DNA of 64,000 nucleotides, taken from the NCBI RefSeq assembly GCF_001945445.1, contig NZ_MSXW01000016.1:228006-292005 (forward strand), in the 5' to 3' direction. The notes beneath the pieces are model-generated. The model was not told the origin of the DNA and ran no database searches. It saw only the letters and a list, made by a program, of their open reading frames with translations. Position 1 is the first letter of the stretch. Every line of letters starts with the position of its first letter. This DNA comes from Pseudomonas sp. PA27(2017) (lineage in GTDB: Bacteria > Pseudomonadota > Gammaproteobacteria > Pseudomonadales > Pseudomonadaceae). The position numbers and the translations under genes are program-made. Below, in pieces: positions 40,219-51,301 of the stretch.

Positions 40219-42961
40219 GATAACCTTGAATGCCTTGGTCGAGGAATGTCTCAACGTTGTTGCCAGTCACGCCACCCAGGCCTTTGAGGACGATCTGCAG
40301 GAAGATGCCGCTGTCTGGTTCGTCGTTGCGCGAGGGGTTGAGGCTGACCTCGTCGTAGTCGATCCAGTAGCGGTTGATGACGCGCAGTTTCCAGCAGCAG
40401 CTGTCGTACTCGAAGCCGCCAAAGGCTTCCAGGGTACGGTTGCGACCGTAGTCGTACTGCCAGCGCGAGATCAGGCTCCACTGCGGGCCGATTGGCCAGA
40501 TGACCGAGAAGTCATGCTGGCTGATCTTGTAGTAGTCCTTGATGAAGGTGTCCGTACCTGGCGTACCGTAATCGCTGCCATAACCCCAGCGACCGGTGCT
40601 CTGGTCGTAGTTGAGGGTATCGTTGCGGTAGCGATAACCGGCATTGACGATCTTGCGTGGGTTGTCGGCCGGCTGGTAGTGGAACATGGCGCTGCCGGAA
40701 CGGGTGCGGCGGCTATCCGGATCCCAGTTGAAGTCCGAGGTGAAGCGCCAGTCCTGGTTGTAGCGGTACATGTATTCCAGGGCGTAGGGCGATACCGATG
40801 ACTGCGCCTCATCGCGGGTGCGGTAGTCGATACCGGGCATCTGCACCTTGCGGTCTTCGAAATAAAAGGCCTGGCCGATGCTGAAGCGCTGACGCTCGAA
40901 GCCATTCGGCTCGATCCAGCGGCTGGTCACGCCGAGGGAAATCTTGTTCTCGTCGCCGATACGGTCCTTGCCGCTGAAGCGATTTTCACGCCACAGCGAG
41001 GAGTAATTGAAGGTGCTCTCGCTGGTGTCGAAGACCGGGATATCGGTCTGGTCTTCTTCCGGCACGTAGAGATAGAACAGGCGCGGCTCGAGGGTCTGGC
41101 GAGCCTCGCGACCGAACAGGGAGGTCTGGCGGTCGAAGTACAGGCCGCTGTCGACGCTGAATAGGCCGACACCACGGCTTTGGCTGCTGCTGTACTGTTC
41201 GTCGGCCAGCAGCGTTTGCTTGCCGCGCTGATCTAGATCCAGGTCGTAGTTGGTCTGCAGGTACTTGATCTGCGGTTTGACGTAGCCCCAACTCCAGTCC
41301 AGCGGCAGGCTTACGCCTGGCTCCACATGCAGGCGGGTGCCGTTGGCGCGTGCCAGACCCTGCACGTTGAAATCGTTCCACGGGCCTTCGACGTTGCCAT
41401 TCTGATCGATGTAGTTACCGTTGCGCAGGTCACGCTCGAAACGAACCAGTTCGGTGCCGTAGGTGAAGTTCAGGCCACCCGGCTCGAACGGCAGCTTGCC
41501 ATCCAGGGTGATCTGCGGCAGGCGATCATAAGGCGTGACATCGGTGATGGTGGCCAGCTCGTACGCATGGGCGTTCAGACGAGCGGTGTAGCTGTCACCG
41601 CGCCAGGTCAGCGTACCGCGCTGGTTGACGTAGCTGGACGTTTCGATACCCAGATCGGTCTTCAGATCCTGGAAGTAGTAGGGATCGCTGATATCGGTGT
41701 AATCGACCTCGGCCAGCAGGCGGTCGTTGAGGCCCTGCGTGTGCTGCCAGCTGTACATCCAGCGCTGGTCCTTGTAGCCCGACTGCAGTTTACGCTCGTC
41801 TTCCTGGTCGTCCAGGTAGGCCGCGCCGACCTGGCCTTCGCTGTTGCGGGTCAGGTAGCGGTACTCGCCTTCGAGCAGCAGGCCGCGTTTGGCCATGTAG
41901 GTCGGGTACAGCGTGGCGTCGAAGTTCGGCGCCAGGTTGAAGTAGTACGGGGTCTGCAGGGTCAGGCCGTTGCTGCCCGAACTGCCGAAGCTCGGCGGCA
42001 GGAAACCGGACTGGCGACGGTCGTCGATCGGGAAATAGATGTACGGCGTGTAGAAGACCGGAAAATCCTTGACCCGCAGCGTGACGTTGGTCGCGGTGCC
42101 GAAACCGGTCGCCGGGTTCAGGGTGATGTTGTTACCGGTCAGATGCCAGGCGTTGCTGCCCGGTTCGCAGCTGGTATAGGTGCCATCCTTGAGGCGGATG
42201 ATCGCGGTTTCTTCACGCTTGGCGTAGGCGGCGCTGCCGCGCACGTGGGCAGCGTGCATCACGTACTCGGCGTTGTCGATGCGTGCTTCGCCGTTGTCGA
42301 GCTGCAGCTCGCCACGGTCACCGACCACCAGGGCGCCCTTGTCGCGCAGGCGGACGTTGCCGACCAGCTCGCCACGGTTCTCGGCCTGGTGCAGGTTGGC
42401 TTCGTCGGCTTCGACCTGCATGCCGGCCTGACGTACGACCACGTCACCGGCGAGGGTCGCGACCTGCTCTTCCTGCTGGTAGCGCGACGCCTTGGCCGAT
42501 ACGAACATCGGCGCTTCGCTCATCGGCGTGGTGTCGTTCATGCCCGGGCGGGTAGGCTCGATGTAGGCGCCGGAGCAAGCCGGGCCGATCTCTGCCAGCT
42601 GCGCGCTGGTGAGTTTTTCACGCGGCACCCAGTCCAGGTGGCTGTAGTCGGCACTGCGCGATGCCAGGGCACGGCCACCGGCTTCGGTCACTTGCGTCGG
42701 CGCGGCCTTGGTATCAGGCTTGGCAGCCGCCGCAGTCGTGGCGGTACCTGCGCTTACCGAGTTGGCGCTGTGGGTCGGCCGGCTCGGCAGGGCGGCGTTG
42801 CTGGTTTTCGGCGCACAAGCCCAGCCGCCGGTTGGCGATGCCTGGCAGTCGAATTGTTCGGCAGCGGTGGCGAATGGGCTGGCGAAGGGCTGCAGGGCCA
42901 ACAGGCCACCCGTTACCAGAAGCGGGAATTTCTTGCGAAAAGCGGGGTATTTTACTGCCAT
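40193..42961 (-). CDS. lptD: LPS-assembly outer-membrane protein LptD
   Basis: 922-residue protein (OstA/Imp) that inserts lipopolysaccharide in the outer leaflet with LptE. Signal peptide ([20 protein letters not shown]) and early cysteines C39 and C48, an LptA-like jelly-roll domain (about 170-320; [20 protein letters not shown]), and a C-terminal 26-strand barrel ending in aromatic-rich strands. Pseudomonas LptD proteins are longer at the N-terminus than E. coli, as here. First gene of lptD-surA; divergent from amgK. Confidence 0.96.
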   Translation of the reverse strand: MAVKYPAFRKKFPLLVTGGLLALQPFASPFATAAEQFDCQASPTGGWACAPKTSNAALPSRPTHSANSVSAGTATTAAAAKPDTKAAPTQVTEAGGRALASRSADYSHLDWVPREKLTSAQLAEIGPACSGAYIEPTRPGMNDTTPMSEAPMFVSAKASRYQQEEQVATLAGDVVVRQAGMQVEADEANLHQAENRGELVGNVRLRDKGALVVGDRGELQLDNGEARIDNAEYVMHAAHVRGSAAYAKREETAIIRLKDGTYTSCEPGSNAWHLTGNNITLNPATGFGTATNVTLRVKDFPVFYTPYIYFPIDDRRQSGFLPPSFGSSGSNGLTLQTPYYFNLAPNFDATLYPTYMAKRGLLLEGEYRYLTRNSEGQVGAAYLDDQEDERKLQSGYKDQRWMYSWQHTQGLNDRLLAEVDYTDISDPYYFQDLKTDLGIETSSYVNQRGTLTWRGDSYTARLNAHAYELATITDVTPYDRLPQITLDGKLPFEPGGLNFTYGTELVRFERDLRNGNYIDQNGNVEGPWNDFNVQGLARANGTRLHVEPGVSLPLDWSWGYVKPQIKYLQTNYDLDLDQRGKQTLLADEQYSSSQSRGVGLFSVDSGLYFDRQTSLFGREARQTLEPRLFYLYVPEEDQTDIPVFDTSESTFNYSSLWRENRFSGKDRIGDENKISLGVTSRWIEPNGFERQRFSIGQAFYFEDRKVQMPGIDYRTRDEAQSSVSPYALEYMYRYNQDWRFTSDFNWDPDSRRTRSGSAMFHYQPADNPRKIVNAGYRYRNDTLNYDQSTGRWGYGSDYGTPGTDTFIKDYYKISQHDFSVIWPIGPQWSLISRWQYDYGRNRTLEAFGGFEYDSCCWKLRVINRYWIDYDEVSLNPSRNDEPDSGIFLQIVLKGLGGVTGNNVETFLDQGIQGYREREEQAR

Positions 42962-43085
42962 CTTGTTTTCCGGGCTTCCTGTGCGCTTTTGGCCCAGGGG
43001 CCGCACGCCTCTCGATGGGCTGAAAAAGATGCTGGATAATAAAGCATGACCCGCGCAACGGCTAGCGCCGTCGGAGACCCTTGCA

Positions 43086-44779
<1,694 letters not shown>

Positions 44780-44780
44780 T

Positions 44781-45539
44781 ATGTACTGGCCGCTGACCTT
44801 GGTGGGCGCGTTGGCCGGCTTCGCCCTGGCGAGCATTCCTGGGCTGCTGCTCGGCGGCCTGCTCGGCCAGGTGCTGGATCGACGCCTCGGCTTGCGTGGC
44901 TGGAAGACCCTGGGCGAGCGGCTGGTCGGCAAGCCCGCCGTACGCGATGACGCCTTGTTGTTCGTCATGCTCGGCCGTCTGGCCAAGAGCGATGGCGTGG
45001 TTCAGCAGGCGCACATTCGCCAGGCCCGTGCAGAAATGCAGCGCCTGGCGCTAGGCGAAGCCGGTAGGGCGGCAGCCATCGAAGCGTTCTCGCGGGGCAA
45101 GACCGGTCAGGACAACCTGCGTGGCCCGCTACTGCGCCGCCGTGACGAGGCCCAGGAACTGCTGCGCGCGTGTTGGCGTATGGCCTGGGCCGACGGCAAG
45201 GTGGGCCAGGCCGAGCGCGAGCTGATCCTGTTGTGGGGCAAGTGGCTGGGGATCGCCGTCGAGGCCCAGGAGGCGCTTAGCGACGCCTACTCACCGCGCC
45301 GCGGCCCGCCGACCGCAGCTGCCGACAGCTATCAACAGGCACTGCGCCTGCTTGGCGTGACCGCCGATAGTGACGTCCAGCAGATCAAAAAGGCCTATCG
45401 CCGCCTGCTCAGCCGCCATCACCCCGACAAGATGGCCGGCAGCGGCGCGGCGCCCGAGAAAGTGCGCGAGGCCACCGAGGCGACCCGCGAGCTGCACAAT
45501 GCCTATGCGCTGATTCGTCAGCGCCGCGGCTTCCGCTAG
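44781..45539 (+). CDS. djlA: DjlA-like TerB/J-domain co-chaperone
   Basis: 252 residues: N-terminal Gly-rich membrane helix (LVGALAGFALASIPGLLLGG), a TerB-type helical domain (about 55-165, LLFVMLGRLAKSDGVV and RMAWADGKVGQAERELI), and a C-terminal J domain (about 190-250) with H214-P215-D216. This is the DjlA architecture, a membrane-bound DnaK partner. Start ATG 44781 directly follows the murU stop. Confidence 0.93.
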   Translation: MYWPLTLVGALAGFALASIPGLLLGGLLGQVLDRRLGLRGWKTLGERLVGKPAVRDDALLFVMLGRLAKSDGVVQQAHIRQARAEMQRLALGEAGRAAAIEAFSRGKTGQDNLRGPLLRRRDEAQELLRACWRMAWADGKVGQAERELILLWGKWLGIAVEAQEALSDAYSPRRGPPTAAADSYQQALRLLGVTADSDVQQIKKAYRRLLSRHHPDKMAGSGAAPEKVREATEATRELHNAYALIRQRRGFR

Positions 45540-45544
45540 GGCGG

Positions 45545-46525
45545 CTACTTGGCGCCGCCGGCGTGCTTGTCCAGCCAGCCGCGCAGGCGTCGGAACAGCT
45601 GTTCCTGGGCGACATCGGGATTACCCGGCAAGGCATCCAGGCTGATCTGCACCAGTGCGGGCTGTTTCTGGCGCTGACTCAGTTGCTTGCGTGCCAGTGC
45701 CGCTTGCCGCGCGCTGGCGCTGTCGCGGTAATAGAAGTCGCCGACCTTGGCAGTGAGCTGCGCCAGCAGGTCATTGAATGGCGCGTCGAAGCCTTCCGGC
45801 TGGCGGGTGTCCACCAACACCAGGTGGGTCACGTTGGCGGGCTTGCGCTCGGCGATGTAGCGCGCCGCCCAGTAGGCGCCACTGCCGTGGCCAAGCAGCA
45901 CCACGACCTTGGCCTGCTGCTGCCCGGCAAAGGCGATGCCGGCATCGATACGGGCAAAGACCCGCTCGACGTGAGCCGCGCGGGCCGCTTCGGCGTCAGG
46001 CGATGGCGCCTCGTTGGCGGGCGCTGGCGCGGTGGGTTCCGGCGCTTTCTCGGCGCCGGGCTGCGCAGCTTTGTCGGCGCCGCCCGCGGCTGGCTCGACG
46101 AGGCGCACGGGCAGGTTGGCGCCCTGCGGGTCCGGCAGGGTCAGGCTGAGGCTATGCCAGCCGGCGTCCGGAATTTTGCGGCGCAGCGGCCCGACGGTCG
46201 GTGGCGCGTCGGCGCTTTCATCGTCGCCTGGCAGCAGGATCACCGCGCCCATGGGCGCCGGGTCGTTGGCCGGTCGCCAAAGGGCCAGAAAGGTCGAGCC
46301 GGCGGCGTCGAGCTGCTGCTGTTCGCTGGCTGCCAGCTGGCGCTCCAGGGCCGAGGCCTCCAGGTCGCTGCGCTCGGTCAGCGGCGCCCGTTGCTCGGGC
46401 TTGGCCTCGCCCTTGTCGGCGCCTTCGGCGGGCGGGCTCTGTTCGGCATGCACGACTAGGGCGCCGGCCAGCAGGCTCAGGCACAGGCACAGGGCATAGC
46501 GGGGCAGGTGGCGAAGACGGATCAT
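45545..46525 (-). CDS. DUF3530 alpha/beta-hydrolase-like exported protein
   Basis: 326 residues with a signal peptide (YALCLCLSLLAGALVVHA). The conserved part holds GAVILLPGDDESADAP, HSLSLTLPDP and VVLLGHGSGAYWAARY, where GHGSG resembles a hydrolase nucleophile elbow. An Ala/Pro/Glu-rich low-complexity insert occupies about residues 150-185. Catalytic activity unproven. It is convergent with djlA, with only 5 bp between them, and divergent from the AgtS-type sensor. Confidence 0.85.
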   Translation of the reverse strand: MIRLRHLPRYALCLCLSLLAGALVVHAEQSPPAEGADKGEAKPEQRAPLTERSDLEASALERQLAASEQQQLDAAGSTFLALWRPANDPAPMGAVILLPGDDESADAPPTVGPLRRKIPDAGWHSLSLTLPDPQGANLPVRLVEPAAGGADKAAQPGAEKAPEPTAPAPANEAPSPDAEAARAAHVERVFARIDAGIAFAGQQQAKVVVLLGHGSGAYWAARYIAERKPANVTHLVLVDTRQPEGFDAPFNDLLAQLTAKVGDFYYRDSASARQAALARKQLSQRQKQPALVQISLDALPGNPDVAQEQLFRRLRGWLDKHAGGAK

Positions 46526-46658
46526 GGCAAGGCCTGCAAGGGGAATGAGGCCAGCCTAATCACTTGTCGTGGATTTGTCAGATTCTGATGGTGCTTAATG
46601 GCAGCGTCTGCCCCGGTCCTCTCGCCCGGCGGCCTCTCAATCTTTCCGGTGCCTGTGC

Positions 46659-49061
46659 ATGATCCACCGTTGGCTGTTTCTATTGATAGTGAGCCTGCCC
46701 ACGGCGCTGTGGGCCGATCAGCCACCAGCGGCGCCGGCGGCGATCTTCGATACGACGCAGCAACGCTGGCTTGCCGACCATCCTGTACTGCGCGCCGGCG
46801 TGGTGCTGCAGCCACCCTATGCCCAGCTCGACCGCCGCCTGCATCGCCTGACCGGCGCCAATGTGGAGATCGTCACTACCCTGGCCGCGCTGATGGGCGT
46901 ACAGGTGCGCTGGCGCACCTTCCAGACGCTTGAGGAGTTGGAGCAGGCGCTGCGTAACGACCAGCTCGACCTGGCTGCGGGCCTCAGCCAGACGCCGGCC
47001 GGGCTGAAACATTGGGTGTTTTCCGACCCGTTTCTGCGTGTATCCCATCTGCTGATCGGCGAGCGCGACAGCGGCGGCGCGGTCGACCTCGAGCAGCTCG
47101 ACGCCCGCTCACCGGTTGCCCTGAAGGTTTCCGACGCGGTGCTCGACTACCTGCGCAGCAGCTACCCGAAACTCAAGCTGGACGTCACCAACTCACCGCG
47201 CCAGGCGCTGCAGCGGGTGCTCAACCAGCAGGCCAGCTATGCGGTGCTCGACGAAGCCCAGCTGGGGCGCCTGGCCAGGGAACCGGAGTTTCTCGGCCTG
47301 GCCATCGTTGGCGATATCGGCTTTCCGCAGTTGCTGCGGATAGCCACCCGGCGTGATCTGCCTGAGCTGTCGGCGATCGTCGACGTCGCCCTGCGCAGCG
47401 TCTCGGCGCGGGAGCTCGATGATCTGCACAACCGCTGGTTGCCGCCGAGCTACCTGCAGCAGGAAAGCTCGTCGAGCTTCTGGCGTGGCATCAGCCTGCT
47501 GCTCGGTCTGCTGTTGGTGTTTGCGCTGCTGCTGGCGCTGTGGCTGCGGCGCCAGCGTGACACCCTGGAGTTTCGCCTGCTTGCCGCGCGCCATGAGGTC
47601 GAGCTGCGCGAGATCGCCCGCGATGCCCTGCGCCTGTCGCAGTTCTCCATCGACAACAGCACGGTAGGCATCCTCTGGGTCAACTGGGACAGCCACGTGC
47701 GCTACGCCAACCACGCCGCCGAAACCATGCTCGGTTATCGCAGTGGCGGCCTGGTGGATCGGCCGCTCAGCGATTTCGAACCGGGGATGAGCATGGACCG
47801 CTGGCTCAACCTGTGGCGTCTGGCGCGCAGGGGCGACGAGCGACCGCCGAGTTTCGAGACCGAATGCCTGCGCGCCGACGGCAGCCGCCTGCCAGTGGAC
47901 GTGTCGTTGAGCTTTCTGCAGTACCGCGATACCGAGTACCTGGTGGTGTTCATCACCGATGTCACCGAGCGTCGCCGCGCCCTGGCTGCCTTGCAGGAGA
48001 GCGAGGCGCGCCTGCAGGGTATCGCCTCCAACGTGCCCGGCGTGGTGTTTCGCCTGGAGCGCGCGCGACCGGGGGATCCGGCGCTGTTCGCCTTTATCGG
48101 CGAGGGCAGCGAGAGCCTGGTCGGCTATCGGGCGTCCACCCTCCTGGCCCCCGATCACGGCCTGCGCAGCCTGGTGCACCCGGACGACAAGGCCGATTAC
48201 CATCGCGTCCAGGAACAGGCCTTCGACAGCGACAGCGACTGGCACTGGCAGGGGCGCATGCTCACCCACACCGGCGAGTCGCGCTGGGTCGACATCAAAG
48301 CCATGGCCCGGCGCCTGGCCGACGGCCGGGTGATCTGGGACGGCGTGGTCTGGGACATCAGCGACAACAAGCGCAACGAGCTGGCGCTGGCCGAATCCCA
48401 GGTGCGCCTGCGCGATCTGTCCGCGCACCTGGAAAGCGTGCGCGAAGAGGAAAAGGCGCGAATCGCCCGCGAGGTGCACGACGAACTCGGCCAGGTGCTC
48501 ACCGTACTCAAGCTGGAAACCTCGATGTGCGAGTTGGGGTTCGCCGACCTCGACCCCGGCCTGCGCGAGCGCCTGGACAACATGAAAAAGCTGATCGCCA
48601 ACCTGTTCCAACTGGTGCGCGACGTGGCCACTGCCTTGCGCCCGCCGATTCTCGACGCCGGTATCGCCTCGGCCATCGAATGGCAGGCGCGGCGTTTCGA
48701 AGCGCGCACGCAGATCCCGTGCCTGGTCGAAGTGCCCGAGCACGTGCCGCCGCTGAGCGACGCCAAGGCTACCGGGCTGTTCCGCATCCTTCAGGAATCG
48801 CTGACCAACGTCATGCGCCATGCCCAGGCGCACACGGTGACGGTGCGCCTGGAGCTGCTGGGCGACAGCCTGCGCCTGTCGATCAGCGACGACGGTCGCG
48901 GCTTCGATCCGGCCGCCATACGCGCCGACTCCTTCGGCCTGGTGGGCATGCGCGAGCGGGTGCTGATGCTCGGCGGGCAATTGAGCCTCGACAGCCGGCC
49001 CGGCGAAGGTACTCTGTTGCGCGTACGGGTGCCGCTGAACGAGTGTGCAGCCGATGAATAG
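46659..49061 (+). CDS. agtS: Sensor histidine kinase AgtS (SBP-PAS-HisKA_3)
   Basis: 800 residues. Signal/TM at the start, a periplasmic solute-binding-like domain (about 35-265, SBP_bac_3 type), TM helix (about 273-293, GISLLLGLLLVFALLLALWL), two PAS/PAC domains (about 320-580), H-box with H607 in IAREVHDELGQVL, and HATPase (SISDDGRGFDP, GLVGMRERVLML). Position ahead of an agtABCD-type importer equals P. aeruginosa AgtS, which senses 4-aminobutyrate and 5-aminovalerate. The binding domain may read the amino acid directly. Confidence 0.88.
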   Translation: MIHRWLFLLIVSLPTALWADQPPAAPAAIFDTTQQRWLADHPVLRAGVVLQPPYAQLDRRLHRLTGANVEIVTTLAALMGVQVRWRTFQTLEELEQALRNDQLDLAAGLSQTPAGLKHWVFSDPFLRVSHLLIGERDSGGAVDLEQLDARSPVALKVSDAVLDYLRSSYPKLKLDVTNSPRQALQRVLNQQASYAVLDEAQLGRLAREPEFLGLAIVGDIGFPQLLRIATRRDLPELSAIVDVALRSVSARELDDLHNRWLPPSYLQQESSSSFWRGISLLLGLLLVFALLLALWLRRQRDTLEFRLLAARHEVELREIARDALRLSQFSIDNSTVGILWVNWDSHVRYANHAAETMLGYRSGGLVDRPLSDFEPGMSMDRWLNLWRLARRGDERPPSFETECLRADGSRLPVDVSLSFLQYRDTEYLVVFITDVTERRRALAALQESEARLQGIASNVPGVVFRLERARPGDPALFAFIGEGSESLVGYRASTLLAPDHGLRSLVHPDDKADYHRVQEQAFDSDSDWHWQGRMLTHTGESRWVDIKAMARRLADGRVIWDGVVWDISDNKRNELALAESQVRLRDLSAHLESVREEEKARIAREVHDELGQVLTVLKLETSMCELGFADLDPGLRERLDNMKKLIANLFQLVRDVATALRPPILDAGIASAIEWQARRFEARTQIPCLVEVPEHVPPLSDAKATGLFRILQESLTNVMRHAQAHTVTVRLELLGDSLRLSISDDGRGFDPAAIRADSFGLVGMRERVLMLGGQLSLDSRPGEGTLLRVRVPLNECAADE

Positions 49062-49073
49062 GAGGTTGAGCGC

Positions 49074-49703
49074 GTGATCCGAGTACTGGTGGCCGAAGAC
49101 CACACCATCGTCCGCGAGGGCATCAAGCAGCTGATCGGCATGGCCCGTGACCTGCAAGTGGTCGGCGAAGCGAGCAATGGCGAGCAGTTGCTGGAAACCC
49201 TGCGGCACACGCCGTGCGAAGTGGTGCTGCTGGATATCTCCATGCCCGGCGTCAACGGCCTGGAGGCGATTCCGCGGATTCGTGCGTTGAGCCAGGCACC
49301 AGCAATTCTGGTGCTGTCGATGCACGACGAGGCGCAGATGGCCGCCCGCGCCCTGAAGATCGGTGCGGCGGGTTATGCCACCAAGGACAGCGACCCGGCA
49401 CTGCTGCTCACCGCAATCCGAAAGGTCGCCGGCGGCGGGCGCTACATCGACCCCGAGCTGGCCGACCGCATGGTCTTCGAGGTCGGCCTGACCGACTCCC
49501 GACCTCCCCATGCGCTGCTATCGGAGCGCGAGTTCTCGGTGTTCGAGCGCCTGGTGCAGGGCGAGGGCGTCAACGAGATCGCCGCCCACCTGGCGCTCAG
49601 CAGCAAGACCATCAGCACCCACAAGGCTCGTCTGATGCAGAAGCTCAACCTGCATTCGGTGGCGGATCTGGTGCGTTACGCGGTCGAGCACAAGCTGGTC
49701 TGA
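49074..49703 (+). CDS. agtR: Response regulator AgtR (NarL/FixJ)
   Basis: 209 residues from a GTG with an AGGAGG site 9 nt before it. Receiver acidic residues E8/D9, phospho-acceptor D54 (VLLDISMPG), and a LuxR HTH (LSEREFSVFERLVQGEGVN, then EIAAHLALSSKTISTHKARL). It lies 12 bp after the kinase gene and before the importer operon that it probably activates, through the palindrome at 50024. Confidence 0.88.
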   Translation: MIRVLVAEDHTIVREGIKQLIGMARDLQVVGEASNGEQLLETLRHTPCEVVLLDISMPGVNGLEAIPRIRALSQAPAILVLSMHDEAQMAARALKIGAAGYATKDSDPALLLTAIRKVAGGGRYIDPELADRMVFEVGLTDSRPPHALLSEREFSVFERLVQGEGVNEIAAHLALSSKTISTHKARLMQKLNLHSVADLVRYAVEHKLV

Positions 49704-49930
49704 GAACCTGTTCAAAGTCTGCTGCACTTCGGCACTGCCGCGTTAAAAACAGGCTCGGCAAGCCGCTTGCGGCTAACGCGCTTTAGCGCGGCCCGGAGGG
49801 CGAGCGAAGCGAGTACTGCTCATTTACAGTTCGTAAAGTCGAGCGCGACTCCGACCGGTCCTCGCCTGTTTTTGCGGGGCCGCCTAGGCCTTGCATTGCT
49901 CTAGCTCGCGAGACTTTGAACAGGCTCTGA
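49704..49930. repeat. Family A structured repeat, copy 1
   Basis: Starts right after the agtR stop. Outer ends CCTGTTCAAAGTCT (49707-49720) and AGACTTTGAACAGG (49911-49924) pair perfectly over 14 bp; an inner pair AAAAACAGGC (49745-49754)/GCCTGTTTTT (49864-49873) encloses the family motif TGCTCATTTACAG (49817). No reading frame is credible. Related copies: 53703 and 57358. Confidence 0.75.
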
Positions 49931-50023
49931 GCGCGCCGCATATCCATCCGCGACATGCTCTGCGGCGCGGCGCCGCATGGCACCATCACTGTCACGCCGG
50001 TACTTATCCAATCGCGACATCGC

Positions 50024-50041
50024 TGTAGGGATTGCCCTACA
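50024..50041. promoter_or_regulatory. Candidate AgtR operator upstream of agtA
   Basis: TGTAGGG-ATTG-CCCTACA, a perfect 7-4-7 inverted repeat about 107 bp before the agtA start. It is the only strong palindrome in the agtA leader outside the repeat, and the position suits a LuxR-type activator. Assignment to AgtR is inference. Confidence 0.5.
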
Positions 50042-50147
50042 AGCGTCTTTCCGCCTGCCTTATAGCAAAGTGTCAGCACGCCCGATTTCCAGCTTCAAAC
50101 GCCAGTTCTAGTCTTGGGGCACGGTAGAACAACAGGCAGGTGCGGTG

Positions 50148-51257
50148 ATGGGCGACACTTCTTCGAGCGACATCCTGGTCAGCTTTCGTGGCGTGCAAAA
50201 GAGCTACGACGGCGAGAACCTGATCGTCAAAGATCTCAATCTGGATATTCGCAAGGGCGAGTTCCTGACCCTGCTCGGGCCGTCCGGCTCCGGCAAGACC
50301 ACCAGCCTGATGATGCTGGCCGGCTTCGAGACGCCCACCGCCGGTGAGATCACCCTGGCCGGCAAGCGCCTGAACAACGTGCCGCCGCACAAGCGCGACA
50401 TCGGCATGGTGTTTCAGAACTACGCCCTGTTCCCGCACATGACGGTGGCCGAGAACCTGGCCTTCCCGCTCAGCGTGCGCGGCATGAGCAAGGCCGACGT
50501 CGGCGAGAAGGTCAAGCGCTCCCTGTCCATGGTGCAGTTGGACGCCTTCGCCGGTCGCTATCCCGCACAGCTCTCCGGCGGCCAGCAGCAGCGTGTGGCC
50601 CTGGCCCGTGCGCTGGTGTTCGAGCCGCAGCTGGTGCTGATGGACGAGCCCCTCGGTGCGCTCGACAAGCAACTGCGTGAGCACATGCAGATGGAGATCA
50701 AGCACATCCACCAGCGCCTGGGCGTGACGGTGGTGTACGTGACCCACGACCAGAGCGAAGCGCTGACCATGTCCGACCGCGTCGCCGTGTTCCACCAGGG
50801 CGAAATCCAGCAGATCGCCCCGCCGCGCGAGCTCTACGAGTCGCCGCGCAACACCTTCGTGGCGCAGTTCATCGGCGAGAACAACCGCTTCGCCGGCGAG
50901 CTGGTCGAGCGCACGGGCGACACCTGCACCGTGCAACTGGGCCGGGGCGAGAAGGTTCAGGCACTGGCGGTCAACGTCGGCCAGCCCGGCGACGCCGTCA
51001 GCCTGTCGATCCGCCCCGAGCGCATCCGCCTGAACGCTGCGGCCGAGGGCTGCGATAACCGCTTCTCCGGCCGTGTATCGGAATTCATCTACCTGGGCGA
51101 CCACGTGCGTGTGCGCCTGGAGGTCTGTGGCAAGACCGACTTCTTCGTCAAACAGCCGATTGCCGAGCTCGATCCTGCGCTCGCGGTCGGTGATGTGATC
51201 CCGCTCGGCTGGCAGGTCGAGCACGTTCGCGCCCTCGATCCGCTGTCGGCGGAATGA
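50148..51257 (+). CDS. agtA: ABC importer ATPase, AgtA-type
   Basis: 369-residue ATPase of the polyamine/opine/GABA ABC family. Walker A GPSGSGKT (44-51), Q-loop VFQNYALFPHMTV, signature LSGGQQQRVALARAL, Walker B LVLMDEPLGALD, H-loop VYVTHDQSEA, and a C-terminal TOBE domain (about 285-360). An adjacent GTG at 50145 is possible. First gene of the importer operon; in P. aeruginosa agtABCD takes up 4-aminobutyrate and 5-aminovalerate. Confidence 0.92.
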   Translation: MGDTSSSDILVSFRGVQKSYDGENLIVKDLNLDIRKGEFLTLLGPSGSGKTTSLMMLAGFETPTAGEITLAGKRLNNVPPHKRDIGMVFQNYALFPHMTVAENLAFPLSVRGMSKADVGEKVKRSLSMVQLDAFAGRYPAQLSGGQQQRVALARALVFEPQLVLMDEPLGALDKQLREHMQMEIKHIHQRLGVTVVYVTHDQSEALTMSDRVAVFHQGEIQQIAPPRELYESPRNTFVAQFIGENNRFAGELVERTGDTCTVQLGRGEKVQALAVNVGQPGDAVSLSIRPERIRLNAAAEGCDNRFSGRVSEFIYLGDHVRVRLEVCGKTDFFVKQPIAELDPALAVGDVIPLGWQVEHVRALDPLSAE

Positions 51258-51301
51258 TCGGCGTTTTGCGCATTACCACAGCACTTGGAGCCAACATAAA
51301 A

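Noticed and set aside
49704..49930. Insertion sequence for the family A or B elements
   Set aside because: Inverted ends exist, but there is no transposase frame, no clear target duplication, and the ends differ between copies, unlike IS or ordinary MITE termini.
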